A stretch of 64,000 bases of DNA from contig CAIQEU010000042.1 in NCBI GenBank assembly GCA_903870905.1, positions 1 through 64,000 of the forward strand, read 5' to 3'. Made by a program: the position numbers and the translations under genes. Shown piece by piece: positions 49,276 through 58,731 of this stretch (positions are counted from its first letter, which is position 1; each line of letters starts with the position of its first letter). Source of the stretch: an uncultured Actinomycetes bacterium. GTDB lineage: Bacteria; Actinomycetota; Acidimicrobiia; Acidimicrobiales; RAAP-2. The notes under the pieces were generated by a model that saw nothing but the letters and a program-made list of their open reading frames with translations, searched no databases and was not told the DNA's origin.

Positions 49276-50786
49276 CGACCCTTGGGCGGGGTCACCCGAC
49301 CGCCCTTCTTCTTCTTGTTCTTCGACCCTGCTCCCCCACCAACACCAGGGGCCTTCGGCGCCCACGGTGCCGAAGGGAGGCCACCGCCGCCAGATTGGCC
49401 GAGCAACTGCTGGAGCTGCGCTGGATCGGATTTCGCCAACTGCGCCATCTGACGAGCGCCGCTCAAGCCACCACCGAGGCCAGGAATCGACGGCATCTTC
49501 CCCGCTCCGAGGCTCTTCATCATCTTCGACATCTGCTTGAACTGCTTGATGAGCTGCGCCACGTCAGCGACGCTTCGGCCCGATCCCCGAGCGATCCGGG
49601 CTTGGCGACTCCGGTCGATGAGGTCTGGGTTCTGTCGTTCGGCCTTGGTCATCGAGTGCACCATGCCCTCAATACGGGCAATCTCGCCGTCGTCGATCTG
49701 ACTCGCAGCGTCCCGCATCTGCTTGCTCATGCCCGGCATGAGCTTCATGAGCCCGCCGATTGAACCCATCTTCTTGACCTGGTTCATCTGGTCCAAGAAG
49801 TCGTCGAAGGTGAAGGTCCCCTCGAGCATCCGAGCAGCAGACTGGGCGGCTTGTTCGGTGTCGATGGTGCGCTCGGCCTGCTCAATGAGACTGAGCACAT
49901 CGCCCATGCCGAGGATTCGATCGGCCATCCGATCCGGGTGGAACAGGTCGAGGTCGCCGAGTTTCTCACCGGTTGAAGCGAAGGCGATGGGCTTTCCGAG
50001 GACGTACTTCACCGAGAGGGCAGCACCGCCGCGAGCATCACCGTCGAGCTTCGTCAGCACGACACCGTCGAGCGCCAAGGTCTCGTCGAAGGCCTTCGCC
50101 GTGTGCACGGCGTCTTGACCAGTCATGGCGTCGATGACGAGGAAGGTGTAGTGCGGCGACGTCGCTGCCGAGATGGCGGCGACTTCAGCCATGAGCGCTT
50201 GGTCGATCGACAGTCGACCAGCGGTGTCGAGAATTACCACGTCGCGCCCGAGCCGGAACCCCTCTTCCACACCGTGTCGAGCGACGTCGACGGGATCGGT
50301 GCCCGACGAGGAGAACGCCACGCCGGCCTGTTCGGCCAAGATGCGGAGTTGCTCGATGGCCGCAGGGCGCTGGAGGTCGGCGGCCACGAGCAGCGGGTTG
50401 CGACCCTGCGCCTTGAACCACTGCGCGAGTTTCGCCGCCGTCGTCGTCTTTCCGGCTCCTTGGAGACCTGCCAGCAAGATCACCGTCGGCGGTCGAGAGG
50501 CGTAGGAGATCTTGAGGGTCTCGCCGCCGAGGACCGCAATGAGTTCTTCGTGGACCGCCTTGACGACCTGCTGCCCCGGCGTCAGGCTCTTCGATAGCGC
50601 CTCAACAGAGCACCGAGCAGCGACGTTGTCGCAGAACGCTCGAGCGACGCTGAGTTCGACGTCCGCTTCGAGGAGTGCGGTGCGGATCTCGCTCAACGCT
50701 TCGGCGAGGTCGGCAGGGGTGATGCGACCGCGACTTCTGAGGCGGCCGCCAATTCGCTCGAGGCGATCGGAGAGGGCGTCGAACAT
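49272..50786 (-). CDS. ffh: Signal recognition particle protein
   Basis: A 504-residue SRP54 homologue. N domain first, then the GTPase with LAGLQGAGKTTTAAKLAQWF, DTAGRLSIDQALM, TKLDGDARGGAALSVKYVLG and GEKLGDLDLFHPDRMADRIL. The methionine-rich M domain (about 325-440: IGGLMKLMPGMSKQMRDAAS) binds 4.5S RNA and signal peptides, and a glycine- and lysine-rich tail ends the protein. It starts five bases after ftsY; TAGCCT seven bases before the ATG may also serve a leaderless start. Co-location with its receptor FtsY is common in actinobacteria. Confidence 0.96.
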   Translation of the reverse strand: MFDALSDRLERIGGRLRSRGRITPADLAEALSEIRTALLEADVELSVARAFCDNVAARCSVEALSKSLTPGQQVVKAVHEELIAVLGGETLKISYASRPPTVILLAGLQGAGKTTTAAKLAQWFKAQGRNPLLVAADLQRPAAIEQLRILAEQAGVAFSSSGTDPVDVARHGVEEGFRLGRDVVILDTAGRLSIDQALMAEVAAISAATSPHYTFLVIDAMTGQDAVHTAKAFDETLALDGVVLTKLDGDARGGAALSVKYVLGKPIAFASTGEKLGDLDLFHPDRMADRILGMGDVLSLIEQAERTIDTEQAAQSAARMLEGTFTFDDFLDQMNQVKKMGSIGGLMKLMPGMSKQMRDAASQIDDGEIARIEGMVHSMTKAERQNPDLIDRSRQARIARGSGRSVADVAQLIKQFKQMSKMMKSLGAGKMPSIPGLGGGLSGARQMAQLAKSDPAQLQQLLGQSGGGGLPSAPWAPKAPGVGGGAGSKNKKKKGGRVTPPKGR

Positions 50787-50791
50787 CTCGG

Positions 50792-51967
50792 TCAGGCTAC
50801 CGGGTCATCGGCGAGCAATGCATCGACGAAGGCGATGGGCTCGAAGGCGATGAGGTCGCTGGCGTGTTCACCAACACCGAGGAAGCGAACCGGGATCTTC
50901 AGTTCAGCCTCGATCGCCACCACCACGCCGCCTCTGGCTGAGCCATCGAACTTCGAGAGCACGATGCCGGTCACCGAAACTGCCTCGGTGAATTGGCGCG
51001 CTTGCTGGAGGGCATTCTGCCCAGTCGTGGCGTCGATCACGAGGAGGACTTCGGTGACCTGTCCGGGCTCACGGTCCGCCACCCGTCGGATCTTCTTCAG
51101 TTCCTCGACGAGGTTGACCTTGTTGTGGAGTCGGCCAGCAGTGTCGGCGATGACCACGTCGAAGCCCCGGGCACCTGCTCGCTGGACGGCGTCGAAGATC
51201 ACGGCGCTCGGATCTGCGCCAGCGGCACCCAGCACGACGTCAACCTCGCTGCGTGCGCCCCACGTGGCCAGCTGCTCGCCGGCTGCGGCCCGGAAGGTAT
51301 CGCCAGCGGCGAGGAGCACCTTCTTCCCCTCACCACCTGCCCGGTACGCCAACTTGCCGATCGTGGTCGTCTTGCCGACCCCGTTGACGCCGACGAGGAG
51401 CCACACGGGCACTCGACCCGCCGCAACCTCGAGCGACAGTTCGCCGTGCTCGGGACGCTCGACCTGCGAGAGGGTCGCAATGAGCAGGCTGCGGAGGCGC
51501 TCGAGGAGGCCGGATCCGTCGGTCACTGTGCCGGCGGCCACCTCTGCCCGCAAGGTCTCGAGCAGTCGAGTCGTCGTCGTCACGCCGACATCGCCACGTA
51601 GGAGCGAGGATTCGAGTTCATCCCAGGTGGACGGCTCGATGGCTTTCAGGCGTCGAGCAGCACGCAGCCCAGCGAAGATGCCACGGCTCTTGGCACTAGC
51701 GGCACCGACCGAAGGGGGCGTGCTCTCGGAAAGCTCGTCCGCTGGCGTCACGACAGGGGCAACCGGTGCACCCTCCACCACGGCCACGTCGGCGGGGACT
51801 GCATCGGTGGTGGTGTCGAGCACCACTGGTGCGACAGCCGCCGGCTCGATGCGCTGCGGAGCCGGGGTTCCAGCACCGAGTGCTGGCGAGGAGCGACGCT
51901 TGGTGACGACGACGCCGGCTCCAGCCAGCACCACGACGATGCCGATAATGATGAGGATGGTGACCAC
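50792..51967 (-). CDS. ftsY: Signal recognition particle receptor FtsY
   Basis: A 391-residue protein. An N-terminal membrane helix (VTILIIIGIVVVLAGAGVVV) anchors it, which actinobacterial FtsY proteins have and E. coli FtsY lacks. A Pro/Ala/Val-rich acidic linker (about 25-95) precedes the NG domain with LVGVNGVGKTTTIGKLAYRA, DTAGRLHNKVNLVEELKK and SKFDGSARGGVVVAIEAEL. GTG 51967 shares one base with the smc stop. Confidence 0.95.
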   Translation of the reverse strand: MVTILIIIGIVVVLAGAGVVVTKRRSSPALGAGTPAPQRIEPAAVAPVVLDTTTDAVPADVAVVEGAPVAPVVTPADELSESTPPSVGAASAKSRGIFAGLRAARRLKAIEPSTWDELESSLLRGDVGVTTTTRLLETLRAEVAAGTVTDGSGLLERLRSLLIATLSQVERPEHGELSLEVAAGRVPVWLLVGVNGVGKTTTIGKLAYRAGGEGKKVLLAAGDTFRAAAGEQLATWGARSEVDVVLGAAGADPSAVIFDAVQRAGARGFDVVIADTAGRLHNKVNLVEELKKIRRVADREPGQVTEVLLVIDATTGQNALQQARQFTEAVSVTGIVLSKFDGSARGGVVVAIEAELKIPVRFLGVGEHASDLIAFEPIAFVDALLADDPVA

Positions 51968-54900
51968 TACCTCGGGTCCTCCGCTTGAGCATCCGGTCGA
52001 GTCCGAACGACGCGCTGGCTCACGACCTGGCTCGATCCCCCAGGGGCCATCGTGACGCCGTAGAGGGCATCGCCGGATTCCATCGTCCGCTTCTGGTGGC
52101 TGACCACGATGAGCTGTGCCTCTTCACGGAACTCGTCAATGAGGCCGAGGAAGCGGTGCAGGTTGACGTCGTCGAGTGCTGCTTCGACTTCGTCCATGAG
52201 GTAGAAGGGTGATGGTCGGCTCCGGAAGACGGCAAAGCTGAACGCGAGGGCGGCCATTGACCGCTCACCACCAGAGAGGAGCGACACCCGGCGCACGTTG
52301 CGACCAGCGGGCCGAACCTCAATCTCGACACCGGTATTGAGGAGGTCATCGGGATCGACGAGCGAGAGTCGACCCGTGCCGCCGGGGAACAGCATGGCCA
52401 CCAGGGTGGAGAAGTGCTCGTTCACGTCCGCGTAGGCCGAGGCGAAACTCGTGACGATCTCCTCGTCGAGGTCGCCAATCACCTGCTGGAGGTCACGACG
52501 GGCTGACCGCACATCGCTCACCTGTTCGTCGAGCTCACGGTGACGCTCTTCCAAGGCAGCGAGTTCTTCGAGGGCCAAGGGGTTGATCGGACCAAGGCCT
52601 TGGAGCTTGGCCGCCAAGTTCGCCGCGTGGCTCGTGGCACTCACGCCGTCGGGGAGTTCCGGGCAGGTTGCGCTCAGCACTTCAGCTGCACTCGCGCCAA
52701 GCTCACGCTCGATCAGCTCCCCAAGCGTGCTCAACCGGAGCGCGACTTCTGCCGCATCCACCTCCGTAGAACGCTGGCGTGTGCCGAGATCTGTGCTCCG
52801 CCGTTCGAGATCAGCACGGCGTTGACGGAGCACTTCCAAGCGTGCGCCACCAGCGCGAACCGCTTGGAGTTGGGTTTGATACGCCTCAGTGAGCGAGGTA
52901 ACGAGGCCGTCGAGGCGATCACGCTCGACGATCACGCGATCTTTGAGGGTCAGCAGTGCCCGCCCGGTGGCATCTAAGTGCTGACGACGAGCAGCGGCCT
53001 CTTCTCGCTCGGCAGCATGGCCTTCGAGTCGGCGCTCGATCTCGGCGCGTCGGCGCTCGAGGACGCGTTGGCGCTCATCAATGGCCGCCTTGGCAACCGC
53101 CAAGGCCCGTCGTCGACGATCGACGTCGCTGCGGAGCTCTGCAGCGCTCGCCGCTCGAGCATCAGCGGCTGCGAGTTCCTCTCGAGCTGCGGCGATGGCG
53201 GCCTCGTGAGCATCATCACCGCTCTCGCTCCCCGAGATCGTGGCCGAGGCCTCGTCCGCTGCTGCTTGGGCCTCGACGAGTTCCTCTCGGGCGGCAACGA
53301 GGCCAGCGTCGGCTTCGACGCGTTCAGTGTGCGCCGCGGCGATCTGGCGTTGGAGTCCCTCGATCTGTGCCGCCGATCGGTCAGCGCTCCGAGTTGCCTC
53401 AGCGTGGGTCGTTCGTGCGGTGGATGCTTGATCCCGAGCGTCATTGGCCACGAGGCTGGCGCTCGTCGCTGCAGCCCGATCATCTTCTACAGTCTGCGCA
53501 GCCGCCTCAACCGCTGCACGCGTCACCACACCCGTCGTTGATTGGACGCGCCATCCAGATGTGGAGAACCGGTCACCGCTCATGGTGACGACGACGAGGT
53601 CTGGACGATCGAGCGAGAGCTCCATGGCATCTTCGATCGCCTCAACGAGGACGGCCCGAGCGAACACGGTGTCGAGGACGCGCTCGACCTCGGAACTCGT
53701 ACCTCGACGTGGACGAATCCTCGTGCGCAGCGGCGCAGCCTTGGTGGGCAAGGTGTCAACTGGCTGGGTGACCGCACCCGGTGCGAGGACGAGTCCAGCA
53801 GCGCCTTGCTCGCGAAGCCGTTGGAGCGCGCTGCGGGCAGCGTCTCGCCCATCGACCACCATGGCGCCAACCGCGGCGCCGGCAGCCGCCTCGATGGCAC
53901 GCTCCCAACCCTCGTCGATTTCAACGAGATCAACGAGGGCCCCCACGACACCAGCGAGGCCTTCGAGCGCGGCACGTCCGGCTGAACCTTCGAGATCATC
54001 GAGCGACTTCGCCAAGGCTTCGTGCCGAGCAGCACTTCGGTGGCTGCGATCCGAAGCTGCCTGGAGCGCTGCTTCAGCCGACGTCAGTCGCCGCTCTGCC
54101 ATCTCGAGAGCAGCAGTTGCGGCATCGGCGGCCGCAGTGGTTTCACCGGCACGGCGGCGAGCCTCGTCGAGTTGGGTGGCGAGGAGCTCATCGGCATCGA
54201 TCCGCTTGGCCACTCGAGATTCTGCGGCACTCACTCGGGACTGAGCGAGGCCGACCGCGCGGGTGCGCTCAGCCACGAGGCGCTGTGCTTCTTCTACTTT
54301 GGCCCGCGCTGCGGCATGGGCGGCGGTCGCCGCCCGAAGCGTTGCTTGCGCATCTTCTCGGCCAATGCCTGCTTCGGCTTGGACGAGATCCGCATCCGCC
54401 GAGATGACCTCGCGTTCTTCGGGTTCGATCGCTGCTCGGTCGATCACCAACCGCTCGAGATCTTCAGTGATTCGGGCGGCTTCGGTCTCAAGGTTCGAAA
54501 CCACGTCGACATCAGCGTTGGCATCGAGGGCGACGAGCACGGCACGGTGGCGTTCCACGAGGAGCGAGATGGTGCCACGCGCTCGGGCAGCGAGTCCCTG
54601 AATGGAGGCCAAGAGACTGGCGAGATCTTCTTCTCGTCGAGATGACAACTCGGCAGCGGCGCTGGCGGCCTCGGTGTCGAGCGCGGCAATTTCTTGGCGG
54701 AGCGTCTCGGCCTCGGTCGCAATCGCTTGTGCCGCAACCTCAGCGGCATCGCGACGACTGGTGAGCTCGGCGAGTTCTTGCCCGGCAACGAAGATCCGGA
54801 CTTCACGCAGATCCGCCGCGAGTCCAGCGTGGTTGCGTGCTGCGTGAGCTTGGCGCTCAAGTGGGCGCATCTGACGGCGGACTTCTCGGACGAGATCGCC

Positions 54901-55473
54901 GAGCCGTTCGAGATTTTCCTGGGTCTGGGCGAGGCGACGCTCGGCGCGCTCTCGACGTCGACGGTGCTTCAAGACCCCGGCGGCTTCTTCAATGATGGCT
55001 CGGCGCTCTTCGGGCCGAGCCTGCAGCACGGCGTCGAGTTGACCTTGGCCGATGATCATGTGCTGCGAGCGACCAATGCCGGTATCAGAGAGGAGTTCTT
55101 GGATGTCGAGCAGGCGACACGGTGTGCCGTTGAGGGCGTACTCAGAATCGCCGTTGCGGAACAGGGTTCTCGTGATCGTCACTTCAGCGGTGTCAATGGC
55201 CAAGTCGCCAGTGGCGTTGTCGATCGTGAGGCTGACCTCAGCGCGGCCGAGCGCTGGTCGAGATGCGGTCCCAGCGAAGATGACGTCTTCCATCTTCGCA
55301 CTGCGGAGCTGCCGAGGTCCTTGGGCGCCGAGCACCCAGGTCACGGCATCGACGACGTTGGACTTTCCAGAACCATTGGGGCCCACGACAACGGTCACCC
55401 CCGGCTCGAACTCGAGGACGGTGGGATCGGCGAAGGACTTGAATCCCCGCATGGTGAGCGAGCGCAAGAACAC
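51967..55473 (-). CDS. smc: Chromosome segregation protein SMC
   Basis: A 1168-residue condensin ATPase. N-terminal FKSFADPTVLEFEPGV and Walker A VVGPNGSGKSNVVDAVTWVL; coiled coil; a hinge around residues 515-640 (LEGLAGVVGALVDLVEID and later); coiled coil; C-terminal signature LLSGGERSMAALAFSFAVF and Walker B YLMDEVEAALDDVNLHRF. GTG 55473 (MFLRSLTMRGFKSFA) matches family N-termini and is preceded at six bases by TAGGGT, so a separate leaderless transcript is likely. scpA and scpB are not in the window. Confidence 0.96.
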   Translation of the reverse strand: MFLRSLTMRGFKSFADPTVLEFEPGVTVVVGPNGSGKSNVVDAVTWVLGAQGPRQLRSAKMEDVIFAGTASRPALGRAEVSLTIDNATGDLAIDTAEVTITRTLFRNGDSEYALNGTPCRLLDIQELLSDTGIGRSQHMIIGQGQLDAVLQARPEERRAIIEEAAGVLKHRRRRERAERRLAQTQENLERLGDLVREVRRQMRPLERQAHAARNHAGLAADLREVRIFVAGQELAELTSRRDAAEVAAQAIATEAETLRQEIAALDTEAASAAAELSSRREEDLASLLASIQGLAARARGTISLLVERHRAVLVALDANADVDVVSNLETEAARITEDLERLVIDRAAIEPEEREVISADADLVQAEAGIGREDAQATLRAATAAHAAARAKVEEAQRLVAERTRAVGLAQSRVSAAESRVAKRIDADELLATQLDEARRRAGETTAAADAATAALEMAERRLTSAEAALQAASDRSHRSAARHEALAKSLDDLEGSAGRAALEGLAGVVGALVDLVEIDEGWERAIEAAAGAAVGAMVVDGRDAARSALQRLREQGAAGLVLAPGAVTQPVDTLPTKAAPLRTRIRPRRGTSSEVERVLDTVFARAVLVEAIEDAMELSLDRPDLVVVTMSGDRFSTSGWRVQSTTGVVTRAAVEAAAQTVEDDRAAATSASLVANDARDQASTARTTHAEATRSADRSAAQIEGLQRQIAAAHTERVEADAGLVAAREELVEAQAAADEASATISGSESGDDAHEAAIAAAREELAAADARAASAAELRSDVDRRRRALAVAKAAIDERQRVLERRRAEIERRLEGHAAEREEAAARRQHLDATGRALLTLKDRVIVERDRLDGLVTSLTEAYQTQLQAVRAGGARLEVLRQRRADLERRSTDLGTRQRSTEVDAAEVALRLSTLGELIERELGASAAEVLSATCPELPDGVSATSHAANLAAKLQGLGPINPLALEELAALEERHRELDEQVSDVRSARRDLQQVIGDLDEEIVTSFASAYADVNEHFSTLVAMLFPGGTGRLSLVDPDDLLNTGVEIEVRPAGRNVRRVSLLSGGERSMAALAFSFAVFRSRPSPFYLMDEVEAALDDVNLHRFLGLIDEFREEAQLIVVSHQKRTMESGDALYGVTMAPGGSSQVVSQRVVRTRPDAQAEDPR

Positions 55474-55479
55474 GGGAGC

Positions 55480-55485
55480 ACCCTA
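55480..55485 (-). promoter_or_regulatory. smc: -10 element of smc (leaderless)
   Basis: TAGGGT, then GCTCCC, then GTG 55473 on the minus strand, in the 49-base gap after mutM. Confidence 0.5.
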
Positions 55486-55522
55486 CCAAGCAGGGCCAAC
55501 CGGCTTCACCGCCGGGTTCTCG

Positions 55523-56422
55523 TCAAATCTGGCAGTGCTCGCAGAGGTAGGTGGTGCGATCCTTCCACTTCACCTTGGTGATGGTGTTTCGACACCGACG
55601 ACAGGCCAGCCCAGCTCGGTCGTAGACCTCGTGGAATTGGCTGTAGTTGCCCGTCTTGCCCTCCAAGTCCCGATACTGCTCATCGGCCAAGGATGAGCCA
55701 CGGTGCTTGATGGCTTCGGCCAAGATCTCAACGGTTGCGCGGTAGAGGCGGCGAACTTCCGTCGTCGACAAGCTCGAGGTGAGGCGGTCGTAGCGCAGCC
55801 CAGCCGCGAACATGATCTCGTCGGAGTAGACGTTGCCAATACCGCAGACCATGTGCTGGTCCATGAGGAAGGCCTTGAGTTGCACTTGCTTTCGGTGGAG
55901 GAAGAATCCGAATTGCTCCCAGGTCAGCATCGACTCAACGGGATCGCACCCGAGCTCTGCCAACTCGGGAATCCGGCGACGAAGTGCTCGGGCTTCAGGG
56001 TTGACGACCGATTCGGCGACGTGGGTCGCCGCTTGGTCCTCCGCTGAGGGGACGACCGAGATGAAGAGCTCACCGAACGTGCGGGGGTCGACGAACCACA
56101 GTTCGCCGCCTTGGGTGAAGGTGAACGTCACGTGCGTGTGCTTAATCTTCGGAGTCTTTGGGGTCTTCGCTCGATGCAATTGACCCGACATCCCGAGGTG
56201 GATGACCAAGGTGTTGCCGTCGTCGAGGCCGATGAGCAGGTACTTGCCGAGGCGGTCGACGCTCTTCAAGGTGCGCCCCTCGATGAGGTCTCGGAATGCC
56301 TTGGCGTTCTTGTGTCGACGCACCGCCCGACCGTTGGTCACGGCACAGGCCTTCACCTTCTTGCCGACCACTTCCTTCGACAGGTCTCCTCGCAGGGTCT
56401 CAACTTCGGGAAGTTCAGGCAC
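55523..56422 (-). CDS. mutM: Formamidopyrimidine-DNA glycosylase
   Basis: A 299-residue repair glycosylase that removes 8-oxoguanine and nicks the strand. It starts MPELPEVETLRGDL with catalytic P2 and E3 (after Met removal), has the beta-clamp lysine region SVDRLGKYLLIGL, the helix-two-turn-helix MVCGIGNVYSDEIMFAAGL, and the C-terminal zinc finger CRRCRNTITKVKWKDRTTYLCEHC. Slightly longer than usual (about 270-290) by loop extensions. Its ATG lies within the last codons of rnc, an eight-base overlap. Confidence 0.95.
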   Translation of the reverse strand: MPELPEVETLRGDLSKEVVGKKVKACAVTNGRAVRRHKNAKAFRDLIEGRTLKSVDRLGKYLLIGLDDGNTLVIHLGMSGQLHRAKTPKTPKIKHTHVTFTFTQGGELWFVDPRTFGELFISVVPSAEDQAATHVAESVVNPEARALRRRIPELAELGCDPVESMLTWEQFGFFLHRKQVQLKAFLMDQHMVCGIGNVYSDEIMFAAGLRYDRLTSSLSTTEVRRLYRATVEILAEAIKHRGSSLADEQYRDLEGKTGNYSQFHEVYDRAGLACRRCRNTITKVKWKDRTTYLCEHCQI

Positions 56423-57095
56423 GATTCCACTCCTTCAATGCTTGGGCGGCCGCTGCCTGCTCGGCCGCCTTCTTCGAACGTCCAGTGCCCGATCCAAGCA
56501 CGAGGTCCCCAACCGCCACCGTGGCGGTGAAACTCCGATCGTGGTCGGGTCCAAAGCCCACCGTGGCATAGGTCGGCTGGGGGTACCCGTCGCGCACCAA
56601 TGCTTCTTGCAGGACCGTCTTGTCGTCATCGAGCCCCGGCGAGAGCCCGGCCTGAGCGATCGTTGCGCCGAGGGTATCAATCACGAACTGGCGAGCGGGG
56701 TCGAGGCCACCGTCGACGTAGATCGCACCGAGAACGGCTTCGTAGCAATCTGCGAGCAAGGCCGGCTTCGATCGACCACCGGTCTTCTCCTCGCCCTTGC
56801 CGAGGCGGAGCATTGACCCGAGGTCCAACTGCGTCGCAGCGCGTGCGAGGGATTGGGTGCTCACGACAGCCTTTCGGACGTTGGTGAGATCACCTTCGGC
56901 GAAGGCAGGGAACATTGTGAAGCAGTGCTCGGCAACGACCAAGTCCAGCACGGCATCACCGAGGAACTCCAGTCGTTCGTTGGAACTCCCGCCATGCTCG
57001 GCAGCCCAACTGCGGTGCGACAGCGCGAGGTCGGCGATGCCAGGGTCCGAGAAGGCGTACGAAATTCTCGCCGCAAGACCAGTTGGGCCGGACAG
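56415..57095 (-). CDS. rnc: Ribonuclease III (non-standard start codon)
   Basis: About 226 residues. RISYAFSDPGIADLALSHRS and the catalytic signature NERLEFLGDAVLDLVV are followed by the helical core, EAVLGAIYVDGGLDPARQFV and a dsRNA-binding domain ending GTGRSKKAAEQAAAAQALKE. It cleaves double-stranded RNA in rRNA and mRNA maturation. The reading frame is open back to a stop inside acpP, but contains no ATG, GTG or TTG before the catalytic block: the first such codon, GTG at 56951, would remove it. CTG 57095, one base after the acpP stop, is given here; CTG 57104 or ATT 57065 are alternatives. See the finding. Confidence 0.85.
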   Translation of the reverse strand: MSGPTGLAARISYAFSDPGIADLALSHRSWAAEHGGSSNERLEFLGDAVLDLVVAEHCFTMFPAFAEGDLTNVRKAVVSTQSLARAATQLDLGSMLRLGKGEEKTGGRSKPALLADCYEAVLGAIYVDGGLDPARQFVIDTLGATIAQAGLSPGLDDDKTVLQEALVRDGYPQPTYATVGFGPDHDRSFTATVAVGDLVLGSGTGRSKKAAEQAAAAQALKEWNRA

Positions 57096-57096
57096 A

Positions 57097-57357
57097 TCAG
57101 GCAGCCCCGAGTTTGGCCGCGACGTAGTTCACCGCATCGTCGACGGTCTTCAAACCTTCGAGGTCCTCGTCGTCAATGCGAAGACCGGCACCGTCACTGG
57201 CGAAGGCTTCTTCGAGAGCCTCGACGAGTTCGATGAGGGCGAGCGAGTCGGCATTTAAGTCTGCGAAGGTCGCTGAATCGGCGATGTCGGCGATGTCCAT
57301 TTCCAAGATTCCAGCGAGCTCGGTGCGCACCACGGTAGCGATTTCGTTGCGGTCCAC
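57097..57357 (-). CDS. acpP: Acyl carrier protein
   Basis: An 86-residue carrier protein. The phosphopantetheine serine lies in LNADSLALIELVEALEEAF (DSL motif), with helix 1 VDRNEIATVVRTELAGIL before it and DDEDLEGLKTVDDAVNYVAA after it. It carries fatty acyl chains; PlsX next to it uses acyl-ACP. GTG 57357 follows GGAGGG at five bases; a start at ATG 57393 would add 12 non-conserved residues. The insertion of SDGAG before helix 3 is a small departure from E. coli ACP. Confidence 0.93.
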   Translation of the reverse strand: MDRNEIATVVRTELAGILEMDIADIADSATFADLNADSLALIELVEALEEAFASDGAGLRIDDEDLEGLKTVDDAVNYVAAKLGAA

Positions 57358-57410
57358 AGGACCCTCCCTCTCGAGCGATCTGGCGTCTTGCATGAGACCA
57401 CCACCGTTCC

Positions 57411-57416
57411 ATCATA
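57411..57416 (-). promoter_or_regulatory. acpP: -10 element of the acpP-rnc-mutM unit
   Basis: TATGAT on the minus strand, one mismatch from consensus, in the gap between plsX and acpP. It gives a leader of about 45 bases. No convincing -35. Confidence 0.45.
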
Positions 57417-57455
57417 CCGGGTATGCGCCGAGAATCCGGGGACACTCCGAGGTGA

Positions 57456-58460
57456 CTAGAGGATCGCTCCAGCAATTCCCGCAGTCGAACCGGACAGGGC
57501 GAGGTCTCGGCCGACAGTGATGGCGTTGGTCATCGCTCGGGCCGACGACGATCCGTGGCTGATAATGCACACCCCGCCGAGGCCGAGCAGCATCGCCCCA
57601 CCAATGGCATCGGGGTCGAGTTCGCCGACATAGGGAAGCAGATGCGGCAGCAGGGTCATTCCGGCCGCCTTGGTGTCCTCATCGGTCCCAATGACGTCGC
57701 CGAGGACGCCCATGATGAACTTGAGCGCACCTTCCATGGTCTTGAGCGCCACGTTGCCGGTGAAGCCGTCGGTCACGATCACATCAACCGGGCTCGACAG
57801 CAGATCTCGACCCTCGACGTTCCCGCGGAAGTCAAGGCCCTCCGTAGCACGCAGCAGGGCGTGGGCCTCTTTCACGAGCGGTGTCCCTTTGGTGTCCTCT
57901 TCGCCAATGGAGAGGAGTCCAATCGTCGGCCGTGCAACGCCGAACCGAGCGGTGCAGAACGCTGCCCCCATTTGGGCGAACTGCAGCAGCATCTGCGGCG
58001 TGCACTCGGCGTTTGCCCCGGCATCGGCGAGCACCACGGGGGTCTTGCCAGGTCGGGGGATTGGAGCCCCGATGCACGGGCGCAGCACGGACGGCAACCG
58101 TCCCATCCGCAAGAGTGCGGAAGCCATCGTGGCGCCGGTATTTCCTGCGCTCACCATGGCGCAGGCCTTGCCGTCACGGACGAGCTCTGCTGCTCGCACG
58201 AGTGAGGAATCCTTCTTGGTGCGCACCGATTGCCCTGGGTCATCGTCCATTGCAATGACTTCGGTGCAGGCGATGAGGGGCAGACCTAGCGTGTCGCCCA
58301 CGAGATCTGGAGGGCCAACGAGGACGACATCGATGCCGGCGTCTTTCGCCGCTCGGGCACCTTCAACGATGGCTCGGGGGGCGTTGTCGCCCCCCATGGC
58401 GTCGACGGCGACGGGCAAGCCCGCCAGTTCCGTCACCGGGCGGAGTTCCGCCCGGGCCAC
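57456..58460 (-). CDS. plsX: Phosphate acyltransferase PlsX
   Basis: A 334-residue enzyme that makes acyl-phosphate from acyl-ACP for phospholipid synthesis. VAVDAMGGDNAPRAIVEGAR, SAGNTGATMASALLRMGRL, ADAGANAECTPQMLLQFAQM, LSIGEEDTKGTPLVKEAHAL and VTDGFTGNVALKTMEG are all family hallmarks. It starts with GTG one base after the rpmF stop. rpmF-plsX-acpP-rnc is the classic order. Confidence 0.96.
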   Translation of the reverse strand: MARAELRPVTELAGLPVAVDAMGGDNAPRAIVEGARAAKDAGIDVVLVGPPDLVGDTLGLPLIACTEVIAMDDDPGQSVRTKKDSSLVRAAELVRDGKACAMVSAGNTGATMASALLRMGRLPSVLRPCIGAPIPRPGKTPVVLADAGANAECTPQMLLQFAQMGAAFCTARFGVARPTIGLLSIGEEDTKGTPLVKEAHALLRATEGLDFRGNVEGRDLLSSPVDVIVTDGFTGNVALKTMEGALKFIMGVLGDVIGTDEDTKAAGMTLLPHLLPYVGELDPDAIGGAMLLGLGGVCIISHGSSSARAMTNAITVGRDLALSGSTAGIAGAIL

Positions 58461-58461
58461 G

Positions 58462-58641
58462 TCAGCCGACCTCTACGGCCTGGCGGCCGCCGTACCAACC
58501 ACAGGTTGGGCACACGACGTGAGGCAACTTCGATTCGTTGCACTTCGGGCAGAGGCTACGAGCCGGACGCTTGAGGACCCAGTTCGAGGCCCGACGGCTG
58601 CGGCTCTTCGCCTTTGAGGTCTTCCGCTTTGGAACGGCCAT
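58462..58641 (-). CDS. rpmF: 50S ribosomal protein L32
   Basis: A 59-residue L32 of the zinc-binding (C+) form: MAVPKRKTSKAKSRSRRAS, then LCPKCNESKLPHVVCPTCGW with four cysteines. ATG 58641 is the family start; a longer reading adds 17 unrelated residues. Confidence 0.96.
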   Translation of the reverse strand: MAVPKRKTSKAKSRSRRASNWVLKRPARSLCPKCNESKLPHVVCPTCGWYGGRQAVEVG

Positions 58642-58731
58642 GGTGACTCCAGATGGAACAGGGCGCAAGTGCGCCGGAGGTGCGAGGGACAATCCTAGCC
58701 GAGCCCGCCGGACCCGGCGACCACGTCGAGG

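Noticed and set aside
57097-57110. An ACP-RNase III fusion made by +1 frameshifting at the acpP stop (GCC TGA)
   Set aside because: The registers would allow it, but there is no CUU-type slippery codon with a well-placed Shine-Dalgarno as in prfB, and both proteins are normally separate. A rare start codon is simpler.
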